64,000 nucleotides of DNA, from positions 665,201 through 729,200 of the forward strand of contig LUCM01004193.1 of NCBI GenBank assembly GCA_008360955.1, given 5' to 3'. A program made the position numbers and the translations under genes. This document shows, piece after piece, positions 50,149-63,430 of this stretch. Position 1 is the stretch's first letter; the number at the start of each line of letters is the position of its first letter. The notes beneath the pieces were generated by a model. It searched no databases and was not told the origin of the DNA. It was given only the letters and a program-made list of their open reading frames with translations. The DNA comes from Fasciolopsis buskii. Its lineage: Eukaryota > Platyhelminthes > Trematoda > Plagiorchiida > Fasciolidae.

Positions 50149-53100
50149 TACATAAGCGAAGTATACAGGAACTAGTTTCCTAAAATTTCAGAATTATCTT
50201 TTGTATTGCTCAGACGATATGATGAGCATTAACATTGCACCGTTCCAAATCATTAGCTTTTGTCAGTGTACGGCATTGGCGTTCAAATGTCATTGTCTTT
50301 AGCCCTCAGTGAAGCAAAACGGATATTACAAGAGCGATCATGCTGGTTGGTGAAATAATCAACAAAACGTTGATGAAAGTCATTTCAATGATGCTGAAAA
50401 ACTAGCCGATGTGTTAACTTCCAGTCTATTTTAATTATTCACGCTCACTTGTCTACCTGAGAAAGACCCTTAGTGTAACAAATGCTAAAATGCAGCCGTC
50501 AATTTAAGGTGCGATATTTTAGTGAAGGCAAAACCTTGATACGGTTGTTCATTTTAATGGAATAATAAATTTTTCAATGAACAGTTGATCTAAAAATGAA
50601 TAGTACTAAGGTTAATCCACTTGCCCGTGCTCGTTTACTCCTTTCTGGCAGTTGATTTGGTAGCAATTTTAACTAACATAGAGCTTGCGAAAGTTCTTTA
50701 AGTGAACGTAAGTTCAAATGCTTAAACCATGTGCCAGAAGTCAGCGTATAGGCATTCATCTGGAGCAGAAATAAATCTAAGATGGCTAACTTGAGGAGAA
50801 AACTTCTGCACAAAATATTAAAAGTATCGGACTTTTCTTCCGGAAAAAAACGGTTCCTTTCCTCACCCGTCCCCATACTCCAGCGGAACTTACATCCCGT
50901 CGAACAGCCAGAAATTTTATTACTTCGGTGGTTCACTGACGGTTTGTTGTCAACATGTTGTCACTGGATCGGCTAAATCGCAGGTTTCCAGTGTTCCGAC
51001 AATCCTCACACTTGCCACAAGTTTCTACCTAGACGGGCGCATATCAAACGTCCGTATGTTTAATACTTTTCTGCGACACACTCAGTGCCGTGCACTTTTA
51101 GAGGTCACTGAATGTCTGATCCACGCACAAGCCTCGAGCGTGAGTATGGACTCTTCATGGCTGATTCTAATACCGACCGCCCAAAAGGTTTCATCCCGGT
51201 TGCAGGTTGCAGGTGACAATAGCCTTAAAGTGACTGATAAACAGCATGTGTAACAAAAACGCTTTATAACACGGGTGTTTTTACTCTTCCGAACTTTACC
51301 GAAAGGTATCTATTGCTTCTGACACCATAGTATTTGAGATACTTTAGTCGTTGTTAGCTTGACAGATTTCGTCAGCTCAAACGTTTCATTAGAAATTGTA
51401 ATAGTATTAGAGTAAACCACAAAGCAGACTAGAAGAGCCGTACCGGAGAAAGTTCAAAGACCCATGATTTTCCTTGCTGAAGCAAGCTCTCTCCAGTAGA
51501 CTTAGAACAATTTTTCGATGGTTTAAAATTTTCGAAACGTACGAGACACGAACATCAGTGAGTTCACGCACTCTATGGCGTTCGCTAGTATCGCGATTTT
51601 GGTTCTTCAGGTTCTAACCAGCCAGGTGAAACTGTCGTTCTCATTTTCTCTGCAGCCTTCTAAAGTTGCAGATTAAACAGAATACTAAGCGGCGGTGATC
51701 AAGCTATCCAGGAATTTTTGTCAGACTATTTCGTAAGACGGCATTGGACTCACTAATGGTGGAGGTATCAGAAAGCGGGTGTTCTCTTTGCTAAGTGAAA
51801 ATTTGTCAAGATTCGAAATCGTTTTCGCGTAACAGAATAACAACTTTCTGAGAAAGCAATGGGCTTTCACCACATCCACACTACCGCTTCGTAATCTTTA
51901 TCGTACAAACAGCGTTTGCCATTTTGTTACGTGAATATACAAGCAGGACTCAAGAGTGATATCGTGAGTGAAAAGATACAGAGAAGAGGTCCATCGCGTT
52001 CAGCGTCTGAGGACCTTGTACGCGAATATATTCATGTATAGCACAAGTTTTCTGAGAAGTGATTTACGTTTGAACAGCTATATCGTAGTATTTGTTGACA
52101 AATGAAATACTGTAGTTTTAAGCTAGCCAAACTTCCCTTGAATTAATTGTGAATCGCCGACTTTTATTGGATATAGCCTAGGAAACTCAAGCACTGCACA
52201 AGTAACAGAATTTCAGTTTGTGTTTACCATTATTCAGGTGCACAAAAATAGGAGCGAAACCTGGAAAGTGAGTGTCACCAATAAAGTTATAGACTATTTC
52301 GGGACTAGTAAAGACCTTGTGACCTTTGTCGAACCCCGTATAACATTTTATGAGGTAATTGGTTGGACTATACTTTAATTCCATACAATTTCTGATGTAA
52401 TGTTTGCTACTTATACCTCACGTTCCTAGAAATCTGCCTAGTCTCTCAAGACCCAAGATCACTTTCAGCAAAGTGAAGATGAATTTTTGCTGGCTTTTAC
52501 AGTTTTGCATGCCAGATTTATCGAAAAAGAGAACAATAGAGTACATGTCGACTATTTACTACAGATATTCACCAAGCAGCCGGTAAGTCACTTAGAGAAC
52601 AAGCTGATAATTATCTGTAGGGACAAGCTGAAATAAAATCAGCTATCAAGACACCAACAAGGCACAGGTAGTATGGTTCAAGTTAAAGGAAACATTACAG
52701 AGAGTTTGATTTAGTCTGAGATATCCCAGGGCTAACACTGCGGGATTTATTATGGTAAACAATGAATCACAGTAGTAAGTTCAAGTGCGGAAATTAATGA
52801 ATCAAAAGGTATATGCGGCAAGCGATGTGTTATTTAGTCATTTATTAAAGACAACAGTGTTTGGTTAAAGCCATCTTGACAAATGTTACCTTGGACAACC
52901 AAAAGACGTCAGTGATGTATTCTTGGTAAGTGAATCTTGTTATGAAACGAGGAGGTACATTTAACAAAGCCAGTTCGTAAGTAAACCCGAGCCTTACGCG
53001 TGGCTGCCGCCTGGATAACTCTCTGTAGCCGTGAGTATACACGTTGCTTCAATCGCGACTCCCCTCAGAACACGTGCTTCCATTGCGTTTCTTGATATTC

Positions 53101-53940
53101 TCCGGGAAAAGTTCGACTCACTGGTCAGTGCAATGTATTGTTTAATCTTTCCCCGTTATGCAGGACATTTTAGGGTCCAAGCCCTTCATGGGCCCACGGT
53201 TCACAATGCAATAGTCCCACCTTTATACCTGCTCCACGTGAGTCAGGACATTTGATTTCCCGATTTTCGTATTGTGCCACAGTCGTCGTGTGGAAGTTTA
53301 TGTAAACAAACTTTCATAGAACAGTTTTCATAAATCATAAATTAGAGATGAAAAGAATAAAAGCAATCCGTTTTTTTGTGTGAATAAAACTAGGGCGAAT
53401 TCAGTTATCTATGTGAAAATGCTCAACTTTAAAAATTATACATCGGCATTTACTCATAAAGTGTAAACACCAGACAGATACTCAGTCGAAAAAATTTCCC
53501 AAATGAGTAAATCAAAAGTTTGAACTGATTTCTTTTTGATAAAAAATGAGTGCAGTCACGAAAACTCCGAGGGTTTCAACCGTTGGCTGATCTCTGGTCA
53601 GACTAAAAACGGTGAACGTGAAACTATTTTTCCTGCAACTCTTGTCCTAGTTCCTTCCGTCTGCCAAACTATTGTCAGACATTTTTAACTAGGTTTTGTC
53701 AACTTAAAATAAACAGCCTAGTTCGTGTAGGGAGGACGAATCATTTTTAGCACTTTTATGGCTTGTTGCCTGGAGGCACAGTCCTGTAACCGCTATATCT
53801 CTCACACAAGATCGGGTCACAAATTAACGTGGCTCCCAAGGGAAGTAAACCACCGCGTCTTGAATGCAACTAGGGCCGAAAGTAAATAAAATCAATCACT
53901 TGGAAAGGGAGGAGAGTAATTTGGAATATGTAAAACTTAC

Positions 53941-54080
53941 ATTCGCAGGATTCACCTGCCAGTTGGCTAACTTCACTCGAAACAGACCCGTGATAACCAC
54001 ATACGAGATGACGCCAAGATTGATTAGAGTAAACACATTGTTCACCAATGATGATTCTTGTGCACCAACACTGAGAACAC
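53941..54080 (-). CDS. SLC7A-like: CAT transporter exon: middle membrane segment
   Basis: The exon is 140 nt: two bases then 46 codons. The acceptor TTTTGTTTCTTTCAAG has a good pyrimidine tract and the donor is GCGAAT|GTAAGT. The peptide reads VLSVGAQESSLVNNVFTLIN, then LGVISYVVITGLFRVKLANW, then QVNPAN. It matches the CAT stretch 'GVKESxxVNxxFTxxNxxVxxFVxxxGxxxxxxxNW'. It ends in phase 0, consistent with the next exon at 42917. An alternative donor (TGGCAG|GTGAAT) would cut it seven codons earlier, also in phase 0; the chosen donor is closer to consensus. Its two leading bases (GT) need one base from an upstream exon that I did not find to the right. Confidence 0.94.
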
Positions 54081-56478
54081 CTTGAAAGAAACAAAAGGTC
54101 AACAAATTCAGTTCCTTTTAAACTAGAATACAAGCAATGAAAGGCCGGTGCACCGCCGGTGACCGCAGTTGTGATGTCCGGAAATGTTTATAACCCAGTA
54201 ATCAACGATAAATCAGTATAGTGCAAAGAAACGCTCCGGTTCTCTGTTTTGCAAAACAAACGTGATTCTCTGTAGTAGAAAACTATATTGCTGTGTCAAA
54301 GTGCACAACTGTGCATTCATACAAGATGAATTTTTTTTGCCTATTATATTTGAGTACATTACATGTCAGAAATTTGACAGTCGTCTTCGACATGAAGCCG
54401 GTATTCGTTTCCACGAAGTTTATTAGGAAATTGCAGCCGCATCTAAAAAGGAGTATTCCTTCGCTAGCAAACTATGCGAATTCGCAAGAAGCACACGTGG
54501 TTTTGAATTCCGATCAAACAGTCATCCATTGTAAATTGTTGACCTCATCTTGCAATATTAATTACTAATCACCCTGAATCCCAGCCCTCAAGGCACTGTT
54601 ATGGACATTCAGACCATTAGTTCTGGGTGCACGTTGGTTTCACATCGGACCTCAGTAGTAGTCTCAGTGGTCTAAGACCCTAATCTGGATACCCGGAACA
54701 TTGTGAGATTGACAAGGAACTGGACGTGCTATGTAATGTTTTGCTTTTGCAAACGTCCTGGGTTATCTAACGCTAAAATCACCATTATTATACAAAAACC
54801 GTAATTGCCTTTGACAAATTATAGTCTTTTTCGAGGCCGGTTTGCTTCCGAGATCCCCTCCAACTTCAAAAAGAGTTACATGTCTCTGTAAATTTTCTCC
54901 TTGTTGTTAGCTACGTTGGGTCTCAGAGGAAATAGGATGTTTTCTGGTCTTACATTTTTCTGTGCCCATCTATGTGCAATGCAAGATGCAATGCATGTTT
55001 ACCCGGGGAATGGCATTGTTCTATTTACCCGACCTAAAATGTTCTCGGTTATTCTTAGGCCTATAATGAAGGATATACGTCCTCTAGACAAGCAGAAAAC
55101 TGTTTACGGAAACAAAGCAAAATGCGCCACGTCTCTTCGAAAGTTGACTTGCAGCAAACAACAACATTGTGCATATTTCTGTTCTAGTACACTATCGTTT
55201 TGTCACTGAAATTCCGTAGTGATATTTCTCCGGAAAAATGAATCACATTTCTTGACTGGGGTCAGCCTTTGTGAATCTCAACAAAACGGAACAGAGACGG
55301 AAATGCTTGCAAATAACTTACTGTCGCGTATAGAAAAGACCACCGATATTTAGTCGACTACATTATCCCTTCCAAAGAAAAAAAAACATCGAAAAAAATT
55401 CTACAATACAATGACTATGCTCAAATGCTGTCCAAACGGCACCGACCTTTCAGAAATTCCATCTAATGCACGTATGCCTGGGAGGTGATAACGTGAAGTG
55501 CTCTGAATACCTAGTTTTGAAGCCAAGTCGAAGAAAATAGCTCAGCTACGGTTCTGAATAGCTGTCGCGCCAACGGCAACTTCTAACTCGACTGCTGACT
55601 GGGATTTTCCCCAAGAATTAAGCGATTTACACCAGCTGGATTCAAAGAGTATGTATCATGACGACATAAAATCTGGAATTTTAGGCGAATTTCCGTTCTA
55701 AGTTAGATACTAAACATAATCGCCGGGAATTTTCTGAATTTTGACTTCCCTAAGACAAAGTGACGTTTATAAGCTCGTTACTTGTATGCGTGAAGTTGTG
55801 GATAGCATTTTGTACTCCCGTCGTAAGAATGCTATTTGACATCAGGTTTAGCTCTGCTTTATTTGCAACTTGAATGTAAGCAATCTTGATTGCAGACGAC
55901 GAAGAAAGATAAACTCTTCCGTTGATAATTTCAGATGAGATGACCATTTATTTAAATGCTCTCATCGACATAGTGATATCGATAGCTGGAGACGAGTTGC
56001 TACTGAGGCTGGAATTTTTCTGGGTCGGTGCAGCAATTTATGTTTGGGCCCCATTTTCCAGTGTCCTACGTCAGCTTTATAACTTGGTGTAAATGCACCA
56101 TTAGGAACTATAACCTAGTTTCATAAAGTTCTGCAGGAGACTCCGATTAAATTCCCTTAGGAAGTTTAACACTGGCTCCTATTTGCAAACGATCCGACGG
56201 AATATTCAACAAGACGAGATCTGCTTTCGTGCACGAGCTTAAACCGTGAAATCTACATGTAGCTGCAGTAGGCACTCTGTGAATAGACAGCGGACCAGTC
56301 GCACGTAACACATGGGCAATACAGATATTATAAAAATCTGCCTAGAAAGATTGTCGTTAGAAATGAAATTACTTGTTTAATTTTCATTCATCGACGATCC
56401 TTAAAATGTAACGATATCTCACCGACCATGTCGACTACAATCTCAGAGACTGAAGGCATGATGAGGCTCTTAAAAGTT

Positions 56479-56503
56479 ATATATATGTGCATATATATAT
56501 ATA
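56479..56503 (+). repeat. AT-rich simple repeat
   Basis: TA dinucleotide repeats interrupted once by GTGC. Simple low-complexity sequence with no other signal. Confidence 0.8.
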
Positions 56504-59500
56504 CTCACATCGTCTGACTGCTTTAAAATTACAGGAACTACTTCCACTTGTATCACTTAGCCTTATGCTCCTCACTGCTCTGTTCACATCTAACGATGTC
56601 CATTTCTGAAGGGTCCAGAACCGTTAATCCCTACGCGAATATAGGAGGTACGGAAAAGAGAACCGTTGATATTCGGGTAGGTTTGTTTAAACACTAAACA
56701 GGCAATGGATCTTGTGGCTCTTTAAATCATTTTATTCTCTCAACTTCAATTGTGAAAAAACAGTAAATGGGCGTGTTTTTTCAAGTGTGTGAGTAGACAA
56801 CTTCACTGATAACGAGTCATATCCATTAGTGAACTTAGCCAACCAGTTGACAAAAGTGTCGTATTTGCAAAACTTCCATATAAATGCTAACCTAACTAGG
56901 TCAAGAGGTGCACATTTCTGGTCGTATTAGTGGAATGACACGTTTCTGTATATTTCAGCCTCCTGAACTAGCTATACAAGTCAGTGTCAAGCATCCTAGG
57001 CACATTCGTGTGCGAATACGCAATAATTTTCAGTGAATTTTTTCCAGTCCGTAAAATTTCGCACCAGACCTCGATCTCTTCATTCATATTTCAACATCAA
57101 TGGGGATAAATCCGGTAGTCTTTCCATACCCACTGGTGCAGTTCCAAAGCATTAAGGTTTATTGGGCTGATTATCGCAGTGTACTGTTTGATCACTGTTT
57201 CCGTTCAAATTTAAACCGATTTAAGTCTTCGTCTGCAGAACTATACGTACAAACCCATAGGATGATGGTAAACACTTTGTACAGAGTATCAAAGATAAGA
57301 TAAGTAGCATCCCAACCGTTTACCACTTACGAGTGGATTGTAAGCTGATAATCAGGTAAACGTGTAGGTGTCACCCACAATGAATGAATGGGAGGAAATT
57401 AAATGGCTGCTTTTGTGTATGCACCAATTTTTAATCCATGTCACAAATATTCGGAACTTTTACTTCAATGACTTATTGAGATCCCATCCTCACTGGTTTA
57501 CGGGTATGCCTGCGTGTCTGTAATGCGATATCCACTGGTTCGCTGTACGTTGTACCACTATCTGCGGCCAACGCTAGCTGGCTAGGTGTTGTGGAATAAA
57601 GATAGAATAATTTTGACGGAAACTCCAGTTAACTGAACGCTGCGGCAAAATAAACTGAAAGTTTTACAGTCAGAACTTATCGATCTTTGAGTGAAGCAAA
57701 CATATTCATATGTATCTCATCTACTCACTGTTATTTTCAAATACTAGGTCATGGTGACGACCATTTCTATTGGTAGTTCACCGGCAGAGATCCAAGTGTG
57801 AATAATTCTGCGTAAATTTTCAGTGCACAAAGCGCTTCAGGTTGACGAAGGTCTTCACCTCAGCCGATAGTATATCACTAACGAAAATTTTCTAAACCTT
57901 ACTCACGTAAAAATTCCAGAACCGTCCAGTCAAATAAATTTTCGAATTTCGGAATATCAAAAATAACGTTATTTTCTTTCACCCCCTTGAAAAAGTTTGA
58001 AGTTTTTAATAAAAACTATCTTAATCTAAACACATCAGCCCTTATTAGTAATGTCTGCTTTAGGATCATAAATTCGGACCCTATGACTGTAAAATACGAT
58101 GAATCGTTCCTACGAGTATGTGTTTCTTCTCCCTCTGCTTCCGAAGAGCGTTATCCATCTGAATTTGTGCTGTGCTCAGATTGATTTTGAAATAAAATTG
58201 CAGCAGTTCGTACAAACACAACTACAAAACAATTGACTAATATTTTTATATCAGTGCTTTATACTTACATTTTCGAATTGATGGAAAACCAGATCAAGAA
58301 AATGTGCATATTTTCATTCAGGTATCTGACATCTAATGATTTTCAGTTTCATCAATTCATTACCGGCCATAGCATAGTATCTTTTATAAAAATATTTTTG
58401 GCTAGCCTGAAAAATCACCTTATCTAGGTTTTGTTTAATGTTTTATGCTATCACTCTCCAGAAGGCGCACGGCGTTCACTGTCACCTGATAATAAAGCAG
58501 GATACACATTCACAACCACTGCTCATACAACGCAGCACGTTTGCAACAGAAATACATCTTCAGAAAGGGACAGTTAAATCGGATTTGTTTCACTCTGCAA
58601 AAACAGCTAAAGGAAAACCCATACACACAAACATACAAACATGTACGCATATACAAATTGCATGAGTACCCGCCAACCATACCTCCTCGAGACAGTTTCC
58701 CATTGTTTTTTCTGTACTTCGCAGGAAAGTAGCTGTTTATTCAGTTTATGTAAACAACCAAATGTGAGTTGTTATTGAAAAACTTCTGTCTACTCAGATA
58801 ATTTTTCCCCGTGATAATTGCGCCTCATTTGTGACCTATAGTGAAAATCATTGCTTGTTCGGAACTAGTCTTTTTAAAGCAAAAGAAAGAGAATGACGCT
58901 AAACAGCTGAGTGTCTCAAACGTTTTTCTTTCGAGGTAGGATTTTTGCAATGTCATTCGGCTGTGTTGCTGTGCTTAGCACCAGCAAACCACGACAACCA
59001 AATACCCAAACTGTCAATAATCGGGGATTTTTTATCGACTTTACCTGATCACTGATTATGTTAAACCTATTCAGTTGAAATAAAAGGAAATAATTCTTAT
59101 TAAGTAGTCGTGCTGAGGTTCATTGCAATTAAGATGGCCGTATTTTAGCTAAAACCGGTCAGAGTCAAAATTTTGCATACACACCGAAAAATTGACTATG
59201 TAGGCAAACATTGCATATCGGGAATGAAAATAAGTGACCGAGGAGATCTGTGTCAGTAATGTGTTGTTGTAATTTTAGTGCTTGAATTCTATGACTTGAA
59301 CATTGATATTATCCGAATCGCCCCAAGGAGGATGTTCATGAATTATCTTATCATGAGTATTGCTTGAACTGAATGTGTCACCACATTTCCATGAAGCTTT
59401 CCGCATTGATGTGAGCTTCCGTGTAATACACCCTATAAACATGACTGTGTTAGAATGATGGATTTGCTTCAGTCACTCTCACACCCGTTAGATTAGAAGT

Positions 59501-60315
59501 CAGACACAACGATCTACTGATGATGAAATGTGTCCGTTGGGTCTTCGGTAGTTTATTACCCATCAAAGCGATGTCGTCTATGGATGCCAAACGTTCACTA
59601 TTGCTAACTAGAGAAATATCATTGTTATATTTTGCCTGAACTTTTTAACCGTCTCTTACTTAGTAGAAAAATAAAATGCAAATTCGTCTTTTTGCATTTG
59701 TGAATACTTTTCTTTCGTCGAAGAATTATGAGTTTTAATCTGTTTGGTATTCAGATTAGACCAAGCGTGGCCTTGCGGATACTCGCTAGATGTACTCGAT
59801 TATATGAAACTTAAAATTGCTGCTGCATTTGACTGACTAGCATTTTGTGCATTGCTCTGACATTTTCAAACTTCTTTCATCAAAAGCATTTCTTTGATCG
59901 ATTAGTTATTCTAGCATTAACTGACAATACATATTGTTTTTGTGTATTTGGTTTGCTTTGCGTTGCCAGCAATATTGTCCTCCAAGTTCAAGCAATATTT
60001 GCCTTCATTTTTCGTAAAACAGAATTAGAGAACTGATCGGGGACCATTCTAATCAGTCGGTGTTTTCACTGTTTCTCAATGATCTTCCCCTTATTTCAGT
60101 CAAATGAAGTTTGTGATAGTCGTCCTATTCGATAGAACACGTAGCTTTCCCTGCACCATCGGTTTGTAAATACTCTTTGGGTACCAGTGCGAATCTAATC
60201 ATCATCTGCCTAGCATTCCTCGACCAGTATTAATCCTAGTAATGAAAACCTTCGCATTCTAAACCGTTGATTTGTAGAACATTGTTGTAGGTACGTTGTT
60301 CATGTAAGTGATTCC

Positions 60316-60720
60316 TTGTACACGCCGGAAAACACCAAGCAAATCAACAAAACCCTATTCTTTACCAACATTCAGGCCAGATTAGGTGACCTTACTTTCA
60401 TAGACGTTCTGTTCGAGTTATTCCAGAATTTAGCTGCCCATGTTAATTATGCACAAAACGAAACTCACTCATCTAGAAAAGTGTTGCGTTACAAGCCCGC
60501 ATTTGATTCGTCTCACACAAACCTGTTCAGACTGGGTTTATATCAGCCAAAACATAAACTTGTCAGCCGACTGAAGTTGACTCAAGAAAACGATCCTTTT
60601 CGTTTGCGCTTCGAGCAATCCCTAACTTCATTGGCCATTATTACTTTCGTTACCCCTATTCTGGTCGGTTGCCGAAGAAAGAACTGAAGCAGGTGCCTCG
60701 AGGATGAAACCGAAATGTTA
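60316..60720 (+). other. Unassigned 123-codon ORF with retroelement-like 3' tail
   Basis: The open frame 60316-60687 encodes a basic, largely hydrophilic peptide with NDPFRLRFEQSLTSLAII near its end and CRRKN before the stop; I do not recognise it. The stop overlaps CTGAAGC (60684-60690). Then come GGT, a palindromic CCTCGAGG, ACC and GAAA (60712-60715), followed by TGTT. This tail resembles the 'CTGAAG-stem-GAAA' motif seen after ORFs of Penelope-like and related elements and the tail of the repeat at 46.8 kb. It is either a fragment of an unrecognised retroelement ORF or a chance frame. Confidence 0.3.
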
Positions 60721-63104
60721 AATGTTTGCGCACTGCTTTCACATAAACCGAGTACTAAGAAACTGTATGTTTATGCTCTTCAGTTTACGTACATCCGTGA
60801 GCACTCTAAAGATAGCGAGTATTGATTCTCAGTGATTAAAGGTCAGAAAATGTCACTTTTTTTAACCTCCAAACCGGTAACCAGAATAAATCATAAATAT
60901 GCACTTGTTTTCCACGTCAAACATGCTTTTTGTATTCGCGCAAGTGACCTGAATTGCTACTTAGGAACAATCTTATGAATTAGCACTCTGTGGTTACCAT
61001 TTGACTTCAAGGAAACGCTGAACACATTTTACCTTCTTCCGAAATCCTAACGAAGAAATCCCGTGAATTTTTGGTCAAAACACAGCTATGGGTTCAGAAA
61101 CATCATTAAGAGCTGGCTGCCTTTAACAAACTGTTCTTCACACCAGTAAAACAAAACACGCTAAAAATATAAATAGAGGATAGTGCGTTTATGTAGAAAA
61201 ATTATTCTGTTTCCTCTGACTGTAAAAGCCACGTGTACAGATTTAGTTCATATAAACCGTTTGTTTATTTCAAAGCATAATATCCACTTGTCCAGATGCT
61301 TGCAACAATTGAGAATGTTGACGCCAATAGAAATTCATCAATGAGTAGGCAAAATCTAATTTCTACTGAAGTATAGAATCACACAAAGAAAAACATAAAT
61401 GGACCCACACAAATGGCAAAGTTTTATTCCGTCTGCGAACTTGTTTAAACAGTCTGTTGTTGTCTGTCAATAACTTCAACGCCTGGAATATTACGGGAGC
61501 ATTTTGATTGCAGACTTATTTCTTTGTGCAGTACACTGTAACTCAAGTTCATCGCAAAGTGCCAAGTCTTGAAGATCGACTTGTTTCACCCAGCAGGAAG
61601 TGCAATTAGGTCATCCGAAACTCCGAAAATGTTTGGCTGAATTGAATGTTTACTATTTCATTGTTCTGGTAAGCTACTCTCTCACTTCTATACAACATTT
61701 TTAGAGGTTTCTGTAATGAACCAAGTTTTATCGTGGAATTTTATACATGGGGGCATAAACTAACAAACGCATTTCCATTGTTTTTGATTGCTTTTCATAT
61801 GTAATTACAAACAGCTGATCAGTTCATCAGTTAGTACTTTTTTACTGGACAGAACCTCACCCATAAATACTAGTGACTTCATACTGGTAAAAGCAGTAAA
61901 CCTCTGTTACCATGGTAAATAATAAACATCTCTAAATGATATGCTTTACTAGCAAGATAACCTCTTCAACAAACTGATTGATACTTTCGAAAATGTGCCA
62001 TGTTTATCTGCAACAAGTGCACCATTTCGCCGCGAAAAACCGGTAAACCAATACCTAACCAGTCTTGACAACTGCTCAGAATGACAGTTTTACGTGCAAG
62101 AGCAGGCATAAAAGTAGAGCAACCAAATGGCTATTTTGACCATTTAACATTTTTGAAGTTGAGTAACCATTTTTCAGTAAAACAGCAAGTTACCAAGCCA
62201 AACATTTTACAACTTTGAAAAAAATTAAGTGCACTCACCATGACTATGTGGTCCTTTTGTTACTAAGTTGCGCCACAAGTGGTAATAAGTTAGTAGTTTT
62301 GTATTCACACGGGAAAATTATTTGTTTCGGTATTATCTCTTCGTTCGGTAGAGCTGCAAACTGAACCGGTAATCGAAAGCCGGTCTTTGAGTGAAACGAC
62401 GAAAGAATTAGGCCACCAATGTTGCATCGAATTCGGATCTAAGATACCCGATTAAGGGCTAATTCACGTTGGCGTGGCCAAAACTAGTGATTTTCTAGTT
62501 CTGCGGCTTTGCAGCTCACTCGATACAATTCATTATTATCTTGTTCCATTCAGAGCAGGACAAGAAAAATCATGTTATTTTATGCTGGGTGGTTAGCAAC
62601 CGACTAGCACTAAGAGTGTGTGTGGGACGCAAAATAAACAGATCCAAGATCTATTATAAATTGCAAACTATTCACGAAGTCCCAAGTGGATAATTGTTCC
62701 CATTTTGTTGCTCGGATGATGGGGTACCTAAGTTTTGAAATCGATTTATTGGAAATGTGATTATTAAATATCATGTTTATTCACTGCACTGGATAAACAT
62801 TCAAAAGATCTAATTCAGCTCAGCTTCAACAATCTAACAAAACCTGATATGATTTTTTCCAGTTTTGCAAAACGTGAAGTGCAAACCATCCTGTGAATGA
62901 TACACTCATCATCTTCCAGCGATAAACAGCAAGGCAAGCCTCACTGACCGCTGCCTTTCCCCAGAGTTAAACGTTTATATAAAAAGAGTGAATATCCAAC
63001 GGGAACAGGGAGTGGACCTACATAGGCGGGAACAGATAAGATGCTGCTGCAGCCAACACACGACACACAGCCTAACTGTACAAACGCACGTGTTTTCAAT
63101 CATT

Positions 63105-63430
63105 CTAATTCGATAGAAAATGACAGCACGATCGCCACTGTTCACGGTTCACTGCCATATCCTCACTGTCTCCAGCCAACAAGTCGACGAGTCTTTCGGA
63201 CCCCAACCGCGAAGGCGTGAGACACCTACTTTACCTACGTTCGCTGTACATTTTCTCATCCCACGTTGCCACGCCATCTGTTGGCCTCCACATGGCTTCT
63301 TCCATTCCTTAGGAGGAACACAAAATAAGGCACGATATGGTAGACGGGTGTTCGTCATACACAACACGTGACCCAACCAGCGCAGTCCACTGAGTTTCAT
63401 ACGCTGAAACAAGGTGGACAGATCGTCGCC
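63105..63430 (-). mobile_element. RTE-type LINE, C-terminal end of the ORF
   Basis: The minus frame gives LSGLRWLGHVLCMTNTRLPY, RALFCVPPKEWKKPCGGQQ, MAWQRGMRKCTANVGKVGVS and RLRGWGPKDSSTCWLETV. A one-base frameshift follows, then EDMAVNREQWRSCCHFLSN and a stop at 63107-63105. This is the well-conserved tail of flatworm RTE ORFs (RLRWLGHVLRM...PPxEWKKxRGGQ...TWQRG...GWGPxD...WLETLxDMAxNRxQWRSCC). It is relatively well preserved, with only one evident frameshift. Homology upstream of about 63430 could not be followed, so it is truncated there. The sequence below 63105 is probably the element's 3' untranslated region. Confidence 0.9.

Larger units (their letters stand above)
42918..53940 (-). 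other. CAT intron, 11.0 kb, transposon-rich
   Basis: Bounded by GTAAGT (53940) and CGTTCCTAAG (42918). Its proximal half holds a minus-strand CR1/jockey-like LINE, a hairpin repeat copy, a plus-strand LINE and two tRNA-like relics. From about 50.2 to 53.9 kb I see no feature. Confidence 0.7.
948..54080 (-). other. SLC7A-like: Partial gene: cationic amino acid transporter (CAT / SLC7A1-4 type), eight exons found
   Basis: This entry marks the span of the eight recognised exons, which run from high to low coordinates. The family consists of plasma-membrane carriers of arginine, lysine and ornithine in the APC superfamily, normally about 600-650 residues with 12-14 membrane segments. The visible exons give about 390 residues, corresponding to the stretch from the middle membrane segments to near the C-terminus. 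Reading phases agree at five successive junctions (54.1>42.9>30.5>26.4>17.8>17.0 kb) and again at 2.8>1.06 kb. Introns are 727 bp to about 13.9 kb. The N-terminal exons and the last exon are not seen, and one small exon is missing between 16812 and 2961. Substrate is inferred from the family; nothing here distinguishes CAT paralogues. Confidence 0.93.

Noticed and set aside
54081..63000. Search for N-terminal CAT exons
   Set aside because: No GIYVLTG-, ARAWSGY- or YPDxLAF-like peptide was recognised on the minus strand; absence is not proof because the exons may be short and diverged.
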